Shown piece by piece: positions 1 through 6,095 of a stretch of DNA of 8,754 nucleotides. Position numbers and translations under genes: made by a program. Below the pieces are notes generated by a model, which searched no databases, was not told the origin of the DNA, and was given only the letters and a program-made list of their open reading frames with translations. Position 1 is the first letter of the stretch. Each line of letters opens with the position of its first letter. Location of the stretch: the NCBI GenBank assembly GCA_965372385.1, contig CBDVCD010000136.1, forward strand, positions 1-8,754. The letters are read 5' to 3'. The DNA comes from JASJBU01 sp965372385. Its GTDB lineage: Bacteria > Pseudomonadota > Gammaproteobacteria > Chromatiales > Chromatiaceae.

Positions 1-439
1 AGACAAAAAATCTGAGTGCAAAGTAGATATTGGCTTGCAGTTGTTTCCGTTGTCTGGTAGAGGGTTTTTTGCTCAGGCAATCATTCACCAGATGCAGGTA
101 TCCGTAGGCCATCTCCAGCAGCAGTTGCCGATACAACCGGGCTGGCAGGGAGGTCTTTTGCTCCAGTGAGGTCGGTTGCAGACGGTTGCAGGGTGTGCGG
201 TAGATCGCCATCAACTCTTCGCGCTTTTTCACCCAACCGGGGAAGCGATTGAGCCGGCCCAGGCTGGTGATGACCGCTTCAGCGAGTTGGTGCGGATTGG
301 CGAAAGGCAGCCCCGCCGCCCATTGCCGCAGCTGTGCCGGGTTGATCTCCACCAAGGGGTTTTCGAACGGGTCAGGCGTGGGTACCAGAAAGGGCCTTGA
401 TGGGGAGGATGGTTGCCGCTTACTTAAAAACTGGAACAT
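1..439 (-). CDS. N-terminal part of a probable atypical PilZ (tPilZ-like) c-di-GMP-binding protein, cut by the window edge
   Basis: Read leftward from an ATG at 437-439, 146 codons stay open to the left edge with no stop, so the gene's 3' end lies outside the window. The protein begins MFQFLSKRQP, then has a proline-rich stretch, the phrase ENPLVEINPAQLRQWAAGLP near residues 26-45, and a helical region (residues about 48-146) that includes EAVITSLGRLNRFP and LLLEMAYGYLHL. This layout, with NP-x-L, a W, LP-x-ANP and a long helical domain, resembles the helical front half of gammaproteobacterial tPilZ-type c-di-GMP receptors; that link rests on recall of the family and was not searched. The c-di-GMP-binding part would lie off-window. 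No close Shine-Dalgarno sequence precedes the ATG; an AGGA sits about 20 bases upstream, so the start is uncertain. The gene is divergent from the thioredoxin operon. Confidence 0.7.
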   Translation of the reverse strand, partial: MFQFLSKRQPSSPSRPFLVPTPDPFENPLVEINPAQLRQWAAGLPFANPHQLAEAVITSLGRLNRFPGWVKKREELMAIYRTPCNRLQPTSLEQKTSLPARLYRQLLLEMAYGYLHLVNDCLSKKPSTRQRKQLQANIYFALRFFV

Positions 440-673
440 AGGTATCAGACTGCTTATTTTCCTTATTTATAGCCGCCTTTTGGCCATAATGACATAATAT
501 TCTGTTGTGATAATGCTCAATTGCAGGATGTTAAGTCGGTTCCAGCTCACGGTTTTAACCAGAACTCTGCGGGTTTCTGGTAATTGAATCAGGATTCATT
601 AAGCCAGAGAATGGGAGTTTGACGCAGTACTATTTGTCCGCTCAGTCATACCGCACAGCATCGGGAGAATAAT
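440..673. promoter_or_regulatory. Divergent intergenic region with two dyads and a candidate extended -10
   Basis: This AT-richer region separates the leftward partial gene from the rightward thioredoxin operon and should hold both promoters. Visible on the + strand are an extended -10-like TGTGATAAT at 506-514 without a good -35, and two dyads: ACCAGAA 558-564 paired with TTCTGGT 575-581 (10-base loop), and TGAATC 585-590 with GATTCA 593-598 (2-base spacer). A TTGACG at 619-624 has no matching -10 at normal spacing. The dyads could be operator sites or transcript hairpins; neither role is shown by sequence alone. Confidence 0.4.
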
Positions 674-1156
674 ATGAAGCCCAAGCCACATCAGTTGTGG
701 TCCGTTTTACTCATCTGTCTGGGGTTGATCTCCTGCAGCCAGGCAGCGGACCCAGTGGATTTTGAACTGCCAGGGTTGGATGGCAAGACCCACCGTCTGT
801 CCGATTACCGGGGCAAGTGGGTACTGGTGAACTACTGGGCTACTTGGTGTCCCCCCTGTCGAGAAGAGTTGCCGGAACTGGAGGTGTTCCACAACAACCA
901 CAAGGAGACGGACGCGGTCGTCATCGGGATTGACATGGAGATCATCAAGTTGGAGCGACTGCGCAAGTTTGTGGATAAGCAGTTTCTCAGTTTTCCCATT
1001 CTCCTTAGCGAACCGGTAGCGCGATCGGAGCTCGGCGATATTCCTGGCCTGCCCACCTCGTTTCTTATCGACCCGGAAGGCAGGGTGGTGGCTCAACAGG
1101 TGGGCCCGGTGAGCGCTGAGGATATCGAGCAGTTTATCGAAAGTCACAAAAAGTAA
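674..1156 (+). CDS. TlpA-like thioredoxin-fold lipoprotein
   Basis: A periplasm-facing thiol-disulfide oxidoreductase of the TlpA/ResA type, 160 residues. The N-terminus is a signal peptide ending in a lipobox LISC (residues 18-21), so it is probably anchored to a membrane by a lipid on Cys21; the +2 Ser would favour the outer membrane by the usual sorting rule. The redox centre is WCPPC at 58-62 (Cys59, Cys62), and the cis-proline loop GLPTSF follows with Pro127. Proteins of this kind keep cysteines of exported partners, such as apocytochromes c, reduced; the partner here is unknown. GGGAG at 663-667, six bases before the ATG, supports the start. It is the first gene of a probable five-gene operon, with nine bases to the next ATG at 1166. 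The family call is secure, the substrate is not. Confidence 0.93.
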   Translation: MKPKPHQLWSVLLICLGLISCSQAADPVDFELPGLDGKTHRLSDYRGKWVLVNYWATWCPPCREELPELEVFHNNHKETDAVVIGIDMEIIKLERLRKFVDKQFLSFPILLSEPVARSELGDIPGLPTSFLIDPEGRVVAQQVGPVSAEDIEQFIESHKK

Positions 1157-1165
1157 GGGGTGCGC

Positions 1166-1702
1166 ATGGGTATCGGGCGATTGTTGTTGCTGGGCAGCCT
1201 GCTGTTTATCGGCACGATCTCCCAATCCGCCACCCGGGACCCGAACGACTACTTTTTCGACCAGTCACTGGGAGACTTCAGGGAAGAGTTGGAGAGCGCC
1301 AGAGAGGAGGGTAAACAGGGCATCCTCATCATGTTCGAGATGGAGGAGTGTCCTTTCTGCCACCGCATGAAAACCCGGGTGCTCAATCAGATCGAGGTGC
1401 AGGACTATTTCAAGGCGAATTTTCTGATCTTCAGTGTCGACATCGAGGGGGGGGTCATGATCACGGATTTCCAGGGAGAAGAGATGTCGCAGAAGGACTT
1501 CGCTTTCAAACAGTTTCGGGTGCGCGCCACGCCGGTATTCGGTTTTTTTGACCTCACTGGTAAGCTGGTGGCCCGCTACACCGGGGCCACGAACGACAGT
1601 CGGGAATTTCTCTGGCTGGGTGAATTCGTGGTCGATGGGCATTATGAGAAGAGTAACTTCTCTCGTTTTAAAAGACGCAAGAAACAGGAGCTCAGCCGGT
1701 AG
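1166..1702 (+). CDS. SoxW-like periplasmic thioredoxin-fold protein
   Basis: A second thioredoxin-fold protein, 178 residues from the ATG at 1166. An N-terminal hydrophobic segment (residues 5-18) acts as a signal peptide or anchor. The active site is CPFC (Cys62, Cys65) after the strand ILIMFEMEE, and RATPVF gives the cis-proline at 123, so the catalytic parts are intact. The insert between them, with FSVDIEGG and EEMSQKDFAFKQF, matches the SoxW-like or thioredoxin_2-type pattern rather than TlpA. The C-terminus is strongly basic (FKRRKK). An in-frame GTG lies at 1160, but AAGGGG at 1155-1160 is ideally spaced for the ATG at 1166. The stop TAG at 1700-1702 shares one base with a possible GTG start of the next gene. 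It probably works with the upstream TlpA-like protein in periplasmic thiol chemistry; a sulfur-oxidation role is only a possibility, as no sox genes are visible. Confidence 0.87.
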   Translation: MGIGRLLLLGSLLFIGTISQSATRDPNDYFFDQSLGDFREELESAREEGKQGILIMFEMEECPFCHRMKTRVLNQIEVQDYFKANFLIFSVDIEGGVMITDFQGEEMSQKDFAFKQFRVRATPVFGFFDLTGKLVARYTGATNDSREFLWLGEFVVDGHYEKSNFSRFKRRKKQELSR

Positions 1703-1716
1703 TGACAGGGCCGAGA

Positions 1717-2997
1717 ATGAAGCTGCTTGGCGGTCTACTCGCCAGCCTGTTCAGTACAGCCGGCATCTCCGAAAGCCAGCGGGAACCGCTACCCTCACCG
1801 TTGACCCTGGAGCAGGCATTGACCCTGGCGGATCGGTCCCATCCGGATCGTGAACTTGCCGATGCGGCCCTGCAGATGGCCCAGGCCGAGTTGGCTGGGG
1901 TCGAGGCCGACGATGACCTGCAAGTGGATTTCACTGTGGCCTTGAGTGCCGTAGATCCGTCCCCCAATGCGGTGGACCAATCAAGCAACGACAGTTGGGC
2001 CAGGCTGCGTCTGAGCAAGTTGCTGCATGATTTCGGCCGTACGGAGCGTGCCCAGGCAGCGGCGGATGCCAGAAAACAGGGGCAGCTGTGGCATCTGCTG
2101 GATGTGCGGCAGAAGCGGTATCTGGAGGTGATGGCGCGGTTTTTCGATGTGCTGCTGGCCGATCTGGAATATGCCCGTGACAATGAAGCGATGGCGACCG
2201 CCTTTGTCAGTCTGGATAGGGCGCGTGGTCGCAGTGAACTGGGGCAGCTCTCGGATATCGAGTTACTTGAGCTGGAAAACCGCTATCAGCAGGCAAGGCG
2301 CCGGATGACGGGTAGCCAGAATAAACAACGCATCACCCGTTCTCTACTGGCGATCGGTCTCAATCGTCCGGATGATTTGCCGGGAGAGCTGGACTACCCG
2401 GCAGAAGACGCTGTCTATCAGCAGGAGGAGATCGAGGTGCTGGTCCAGCGGATTCTCGCGGGTAATCCAGGTCTGTGGGCCCTGCGGGCCGAAGTTGAGT
2501 CTGCCGAGCAGCGGCTATGGGCGGCGGACGCGGAGGGAAATCCTCTGCTGCGAGGTGAACTGGCGGCCGCCACCTACAACCGGCAACTGGGGGGACGCAA
2601 TCCCTTGAGTGCCGGTCTGGTGCTGGAGGTGCCACTCTTTGATGGCAGTCGGGTGGATGCAAAAAAGGCCCTGCGGCGGGCCCGTCTGCGGGAGCAGCGC
2701 GCCAGACTGGCGGCCCATGAACTCGATCTGCGCCAGCAGTTGCTGGAAGACTGGCTGGAACTGCAGCGTTTGCGGATTCGTCGGGAGGAGTTGGCGGTAA
2801 CCGCTGACTTTCGCGATCTCTATCTGGAACGCAGTCGTTCCCTGTATGATCTGGAGGTTGCCAGTGATTTGGGGGATTCCATGGTGCGGATCGCCGACCT
2901 TCATCTGCAACAGGCGGAAAACGATTTCCAGATCCGTCTGCTAAGCGCCAGACTCGACGCCCTTGCCGGCCGGCTTCTGCCGGATGAAACCAGGTGA
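1717..2997 (+). CDS. TolC-family outer-membrane efflux channel (OEP)
   Basis: An outer-membrane factor of about 426 residues, the usual size for the family, which forms a trimeric channel and tunnel for tripartite export systems. It has a signal peptide (MKLLGGLLASLFSTAG) and two tandem OEP repeats. The first begins LTLEQALTLADRSHP and has the barrel-strand phrase LRLSKLLHDFGR near residue 105; the second, from about residue 250, has GNPGLWALRAEVESAEQRL and the matching strand LVLEVPLFDGSR. Long, charged, alanine- and leucine-rich helices between them fit the periplasmic tunnel. The frame is open from a GTG at 1702 that overlaps the previous stop; I prefer ATG 1717 because it begins the signal peptide directly and follows AGGG at 1707-1710. 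It is followed after 59 bases by a matching adaptor, but no inner-membrane pump. Substrate unknown. Confidence 0.92.
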   Translation: MKLLGGLLASLFSTAGISESQREPLPSPLTLEQALTLADRSHPDRELADAALQMAQAELAGVEADDDLQVDFTVALSAVDPSPNAVDQSSNDSWARLRLSKLLHDFGRTERAQAAADARKQGQLWHLLDVRQKRYLEVMARFFDVLLADLEYARDNEAMATAFVSLDRARGRSELGQLSDIELLELENRYQQARRRMTGSQNKQRITRSLLAIGLNRPDDLPGELDYPAEDAVYQQEEIEVLVQRILAGNPGLWALRAEVESAEQRLWAADAEGNPLLRGELAAATYNRQLGGRNPLSAGLVLEVPLFDGSRVDAKKALRRARLREQRARLAAHELDLRQQLLEDWLELQRLRIRREELAVTADFRDLYLERSRSLYDLEVASDLGDSMVRIADLHLQQAENDFQIRLLSARLDALAGRLLPDETR

Positions 2998-3056
2998 TAG
3001 TGATCTGCCTGAAAGTAATTATGAATAATAGATAAATGAATCAGGAGCATAGGCCC

Positions 3057-3821
3057 ATGTTAAGAATCTTACTCTGTTGTGGTTTGCTGTTCAGCGGAAG
3101 TGCGTTTGCCAAGGACCTGCAGGCAGTACTCGATTGGCGGCAACGTGTGGAACTTGGTACGGTGATAGATGGGATGGTCAGCCGGGTCAATGTGGTGGTT
3201 GGGCAACAGGTTACCCGCGGTAGTACATTGGTGGAGCTGGATCAGCGTGAGATCCAGGCCCGCTTGGCTTGGGCGGAAGCGCGTCTTGAAGCCGCCAAGC
3301 AGCTGCAGGATGAGGCACGGCGTGAGCTGGACCGTTCTTTGGATCTGTATGACAGAACCCTCTTGTCGGATCATGAACGCAAGCAGGCGGAGATCGATGC
3401 CGCCAAAGCGGATGCGCTCTATCGTATGGCCGAGGCGGAGCTGACCCACATTCGCCTCGAACGGGAGTATAGCCGTATCAAAGCGCCGTTTGACGGGATT
3501 GTGGCCGGGCTGAGTGTGCAGCCGGGACAGGCCCTGGTGAATCGCCTCCAGTCCATTCCCCTGGTGACCTTTGTGGATGCCAGTCAGATGAAGGCGGTGG
3601 CACGGATTGATGCGCTTACTGCGTCTCAGCTGAAGATCGCTGGGGCAGTCAAGGTCGAGGTAAGAGGTGAATGGCTGGCTGGAGAGATCCTATCCATTGG
3701 TCTGGAGCCTTTGTCCGCGGATGTGGGTGAAGCGGGTTACCGTCTGGAGGTTAGAGTGACACCGTTGGAGACGATGCAATTGCGTGCTGGGGAAGCGGTT
3801 GTGGTGCGTATCGATGAGTAA
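3057..3821 (+). CDS. Short HlyD/AcrA-type periplasmic adaptor (membrane fusion protein)
   Basis: A periplasmic adaptor subunit of 254 residues that normally links an inner-membrane transporter to a TolC-type channel. A signal peptide ends at AFA (residues 16-18). The lipoyl half-domain (VIDGMVSRVNVVVGQQVTRG) is followed by a two-helix coiled-coil hairpin (about 60-135) and the returning half (YSRIKAPFDGIVAGLSVQPG); a beta-barrel makes up the rest. It ends early compared with RND-type adaptors of about 370-400 residues, so the membrane-proximal domain seems absent or reduced. An in-frame ATG at 3036 would add seven residues; AGGAG at 3043-3047, nine bases before ATG 3057, favours the inner start. 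It is paired with the TolC-type gene upstream. Its last eight bases overlap acyP. The pump is not in the window: it may be encoded elsewhere, or the pair may act differently. Confidence 0.9.
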   Translation: MLRILLCCGLLFSGSAFAKDLQAVLDWRQRVELGTVIDGMVSRVNVVVGQQVTRGSTLVELDQREIQARLAWAEARLEAAKQLQDEARRELDRSLDLYDRTLLSDHERKQAEIDAAKADALYRMAEAELTHIRLEREYSRIKAPFDGIVAGLSVQPGQALVNRLQSIPLVTFVDASQMKAVARIDALTASQLKIAGAVKVEVRGEWLAGEILSIGLEPLSADVGEAGYRLEVRVTPLETMQLRAGEAVVVRIDE

Positions 3822-4107
3822 GGAAACGCAGACCTCTCATCCTGTCTGCTACCGCTGTCTGGTGGCCGGCCGGGTACAGGGGGTGTTTTTTCGCGCCACC
3901 ACCCGCTACGAAGCACAGCAGCGGGGGGTGACCGGCTATGCGAAAAACCTGCCTGATGGTCGGGTTGAGGTGATCGCTTGTGGCGACCCAACGGTGGTGG
4001 AAGGGCTCTGCGAATGGTTACGGGAGGGGCCGGTGAACGCCCGTGTTACCGGTGTAGCCCGTGAAGTGATCGACCATCAAGTCTATCCATTCTTCACCAT
4101 CGCTTGA
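3814..4107 (+). CDS. acyP: Acylphosphatase
   Basis: A small cytoplasmic enzyme of 97 residues that hydrolyses acyl phosphates such as acetyl- or carbamoyl-phosphate to the acid and phosphate. The family signatures are complete: AGRVQGVFFR at residues 18-27, with the phosphate-binding Arg27, and GYAKNLPDGRVEV at 41-53, with the catalytic Asn45. Length is typical for the family. I chose ATG 3814 because the conserved fold begins shortly after it; an upstream ATG at 3784 would add ten unrelated residues from inside the adaptor gene. The ATG overlaps the adaptor's stop by eight bases (3814-3821) and has only a weak ribosome site, which suggests translational coupling. Its place at the end of an export-like operon has no obvious metabolic logic; gene neighbourhoods of acyP vary widely. 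Confidence 0.94.
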   Translation: MSKETQTSHPVCYRCLVAGRVQGVFFRATTRYEAQQRGVTGYAKNLPDGRVEVIACGDPTVVEGLCEWLREGPVNARVTGVAREVIDHQVYPFFTIA

Positions 4108-4111
4108 GTGC

Positions 4112-4143
4112 GGCTCCCCCTCCGGGCCTTTCTGTGCTTTTTC
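4112..4143 (+). terminator. Weak candidate terminator after acyP
   Basis: Five bases past the acyP stop, GGCTC (4112-4116) can pair with GGGCC (4124-4128) with one G-U pair around a seven-base loop, followed by T-rich sequence TTTCTGTGCTTTTT. The stem is short, so this is weak alone; the large palindromic element just downstream could be the stronger stop signal. Confidence 0.35.
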
Positions 4144-4170
4144 CCATAAGTCATCGCACGTAATGACTTT

Positions 4171-4342
4171 GGTGATTAGCCCCATCTCTCAACAGGGCCT
4201 CGGCGGTGGGGATAGGCTGCCGAAACACGCGGTAAATACGTCCGTGTACGCTCCACGGCGGCATCCATGCCGCCGAGGGTTTCGCCAACCTATTCCCATC
4301 GCCCTTTCGTGGGATATCAGCTGAGAGATGGGGCTAATCACC
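4171..4342. repeat. 172-base palindromic element with perfect 21-base terminal inverted repeats
   Basis: The ends, 4171-4191 and 4322-4342, are perfect reverse complements over 21 bases; the left end begins GGTGATTAGC. Inside, 4202-4226 and 4279-4303 pair over 25 positions with 21 Watson-Crick pairs, two G-U pairs and two mismatches. At the centre CGGCGGCAT (4256-4264) and ATGCCGCCG (4267-4275) form a perfect nine-base hairpin. The nested order fits one long cruciform or RNA hairpin. No long reading frame or clear target duplication flanks it. It fills the convergent gap between acyP and rhlE. By structure it is a MITE- or REP-like intergenic element; the G-U pairs hint that RNA folding may matter. 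The inner GC-rich part resembles dispersed repeats I recall from other gammaproteobacteria, unverified. Confidence 0.75.
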
Positions 4343-4362
4343 TACAGTTTTATTGTCTGACG

Positions 4363-5808
4363 TCAGCCACCACCCAGCAGTGCCGGTACCTGGCTCGGTT
4401 TTCCTGAACGGCGGTTACCGGACTTGGGTCGATTTGCCGGCTTGGCCTGCTTGCCGGAATTTGCCTGATTGCGTTGGGTGCCGCCCTTGGCTGAAGGGTC
4501 TCGACCCTTGCCGCGGTTTTCCTCGCCATGTTTGGCCTTGGGCTCCCCGCGCTTCTTGTTGGAGGCCCTTCTGGGGCGTTTGTGCTCCGTATCACGGTGG
4601 CCGGAGTGGGCGCGTCCGCCCTGCGGCCGGCGAGCACCACGACCATTCTGGATCGGTTCCGCCTTGATGGTTCGGTCCACCTCGTAGCCAGGAATAATCT
4701 CCTTGGGGATCTCGTGCTTGAGCACCTGCTCGATGTCCTGCAGCAGCTTCAGCTCATCCACGCAGACCAGGGATAACGCCTCACCCTCGTTGCCGGCGCG
4801 GCCGGTGCGGCCAATGCGGTGTACATAGTCTTCCGGTACGTTGGGCAGTTCGAAATTCACCACATGGGGTAGCTGATCGATGTCGAGGCCGCGGGCGGCA
4901 ATGTCGGTGGCCACCAAGATCCGCACCTCGCCCTGTTTGAAACCGGCTAGTGCCCGGGTGCGGGCGCCTTGGCTCTTGTTGCCGTGGATCGCGGAGGCGC
5001 TCAAACCGTCCTTCTCCAACTGTTGGGCCAGTCGATTGGCGCCGTGCTTGGTGCGGGTGAACACCAGCACCTGGCGCCAGTTGTTAGCGCCAATCATGTG
5101 GGAGAGCAGTTCACGCTTGCGCCCCTTGTCCACCGGATAGACTATCTGGGCCACTGTATCAACGGCTATGTTGCGACGGGCCACCTCGATCAGTTCCGGG
5201 TTATTGAGCAGATCGTTGGTAAGCTTTTTGATGTCGTTTGAATAGGTGGCGGAGAAGAGCAGGTTCTGTCGCTCACGGGGCAGCAGTCTTAGCACTCTGC
5301 GGATGTCGTGAATGAAACCCATGTCGAGCATGCGGTCCGCTTCATCCAGCACCAGGATCTCCACATGAGAGAGGTCCACGGTCTTCTGTTGGGCGTGGTC
5401 CAGCAGACGACCCGGGGTGGCCACCAGGATGTCTACCCCGTGGCGCAGCTTCTCGATCTGCGGGTTGATCTTCACTCCGCCAAAGACCACGGTGGAGCGT
5501 AGCGGCAGATGCCTGCCGTAGGTCTCCACGCTCTCGCCCACCTGGGCGGCCAGTTCTCGGGTGGGGGTCAGCACCAGGGCCCGCACCGGTCGGCGGCCCT
5601 TGCCTTGGGCGTGTTCGTGCAGCAGCTCCAGCAGGGGCAGGGTAAACCCCGCGGTCTTGCCGGTGCCGGTCTGGGCGCCGGCCAGGATGTCCTTGCCCTG
5701 CAGCACCACCGGAATGGCTTGGCGCTGAATAGGGGTGGGTTCGCTATAGCCCTGTTCGGCCACGGCACGCAGTATTTCGGCCGACAGGCCGAGGGTGTCA
5801 AAAGACAT
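4363..5808 (-). CDS. rhlE: ATP-dependent DEAD-box RNA helicase RhlE
   Basis: A cytoplasmic RNA helicase of 481 residues that unwinds RNA duplexes using ATP, with roles in ribosome assembly and RNA decay in relatives. All core motifs are present: MSFDTLGL start and Q motif GYSEPTPIQ (20-28), motif I AQTGTGKT (45-52), Ia PTRELAAQV (82-90), Ib TPGRLLD (131-137), II DEAD (155-158), III SAT (186-188), IV VFTRT, V ATDIAARGLDI and VI HRIGRTGRAG (about 330). After the core, from about residue 385, is a long basic, glycine- and lysine-rich tail typical of RhlE and likely to bind RNA, ending PALLGGG. The ATG at 5806-5808 fits the family start; AGGAG is 12 bases upstream, a long spacing. The gene is divergent from sulP and convergent with acyP, with no partner genes. 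SrmB or DbpA are less likely given the motif context. Confidence 0.95.
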   Translation of the reverse strand: MSFDTLGLSAEILRAVAEQGYSEPTPIQRQAIPVVLQGKDILAGAQTGTGKTAGFTLPLLELLHEHAQGKGRRPVRALVLTPTRELAAQVGESVETYGRHLPLRSTVVFGGVKINPQIEKLRHGVDILVATPGRLLDHAQQKTVDLSHVEILVLDEADRMLDMGFIHDIRRVLRLLPRERQNLLFSATYSNDIKKLTNDLLNNPELIEVARRNIAVDTVAQIVYPVDKGRKRELLSHMIGANNWRQVLVFTRTKHGANRLAQQLEKDGLSASAIHGNKSQGARTRALAGFKQGEVRILVATDIAARGLDIDQLPHVVNFELPNVPEDYVHRIGRTGRAGNEGEALSLVCVDELKLLQDIEQVLKHEIPKEIIPGYEVDRTIKAEPIQNGRGARRPQGGRAHSGHRDTEHKRPRRASNKKRGEPKAKHGEENRGKGRDPSAKGGTQRNQANSGKQAKPANRPKSGNRRSGKPSQVPALLGGG

Positions 5809-6053
5809 GTTTGGGTATTACTCCTGAATCCAACCTGACAGGGCGCTGGGCCTTGATACGGTCCAGGCGGAAATTCGTTTGGGGATCGAAACAGACAGCG
5901 GAATGCTACCTGGGCAATGTTGGCGCTGACCGAAAGGGCGCCGAATGCGCGTGAGTCTATCAGAAAGGTGGATTAAAAGCTTCAGATACCTTATTTGTTG
6001 CCCATCGGTCAGAGAACCCGGTAATCCGTCCATAAATATATATAATCATTTTC
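5809..6053. other. Divergent rhlE-sulP intergenic region, 5' part
   Basis: No convincing gene lies between the rhlE start (5808) and the sulP promoter. The region is GC-rich near rhlE and AT-rich from about 6030, where CATAAATATATATAATCATT occurs. On the rhlE strand the AGGAG ribosome site is at 5821-5825, and no consensus promoter is obvious, though TGATAGACT-like sequence (about 5953-5961) is a weak extended -10. A roughly 150-base untranslated leader for rhlE would fit known long leaders of RNA helicase genes, but is inferred only. Confidence 0.4.
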
Positions 6054-6062
6054 TGATATACT
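6054..6062 (+). promoter_or_regulatory. Candidate extended -10 of the sulP promoter
   Basis: TGATATACT is an extended -10 (TG, one base, TATACT) directly after an AT-rich run. Transcription would start near 6069, giving a leader of about 27 bases that includes the AAGGA at 6086-6090 before the ATG at 6096. No good -35 is visible, as is common for extended -10 promoters. A second TATAAT occurs at 6041-6046 without a -35. Confidence 0.4.
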
Positions 6063-6095
6063 GGCCCGCGCCGCTCAAACACCCCAAGGAAACCG

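Noticed and set aside
176..497. Two + strand frames of 74 and 82 codons at the left edge
   Set aside because: The minus-strand frame there is longer, reaches the edge and has family-like sequence; the + frames are its shadows.
707..1225. 172-codon minus-strand frame over the TlpA-like gene
   Set aside because: The + strand has a lipobox, CPPC motif and cis-proline; the antisense product shows no recognisable features.
4163..4350. Target-site duplication around the palindromic element
   Set aside because: The bases just outside the terminal repeats (ACTTT on the left, TACAG on the right) do not match, so insertion by a standard transposase is not shown.
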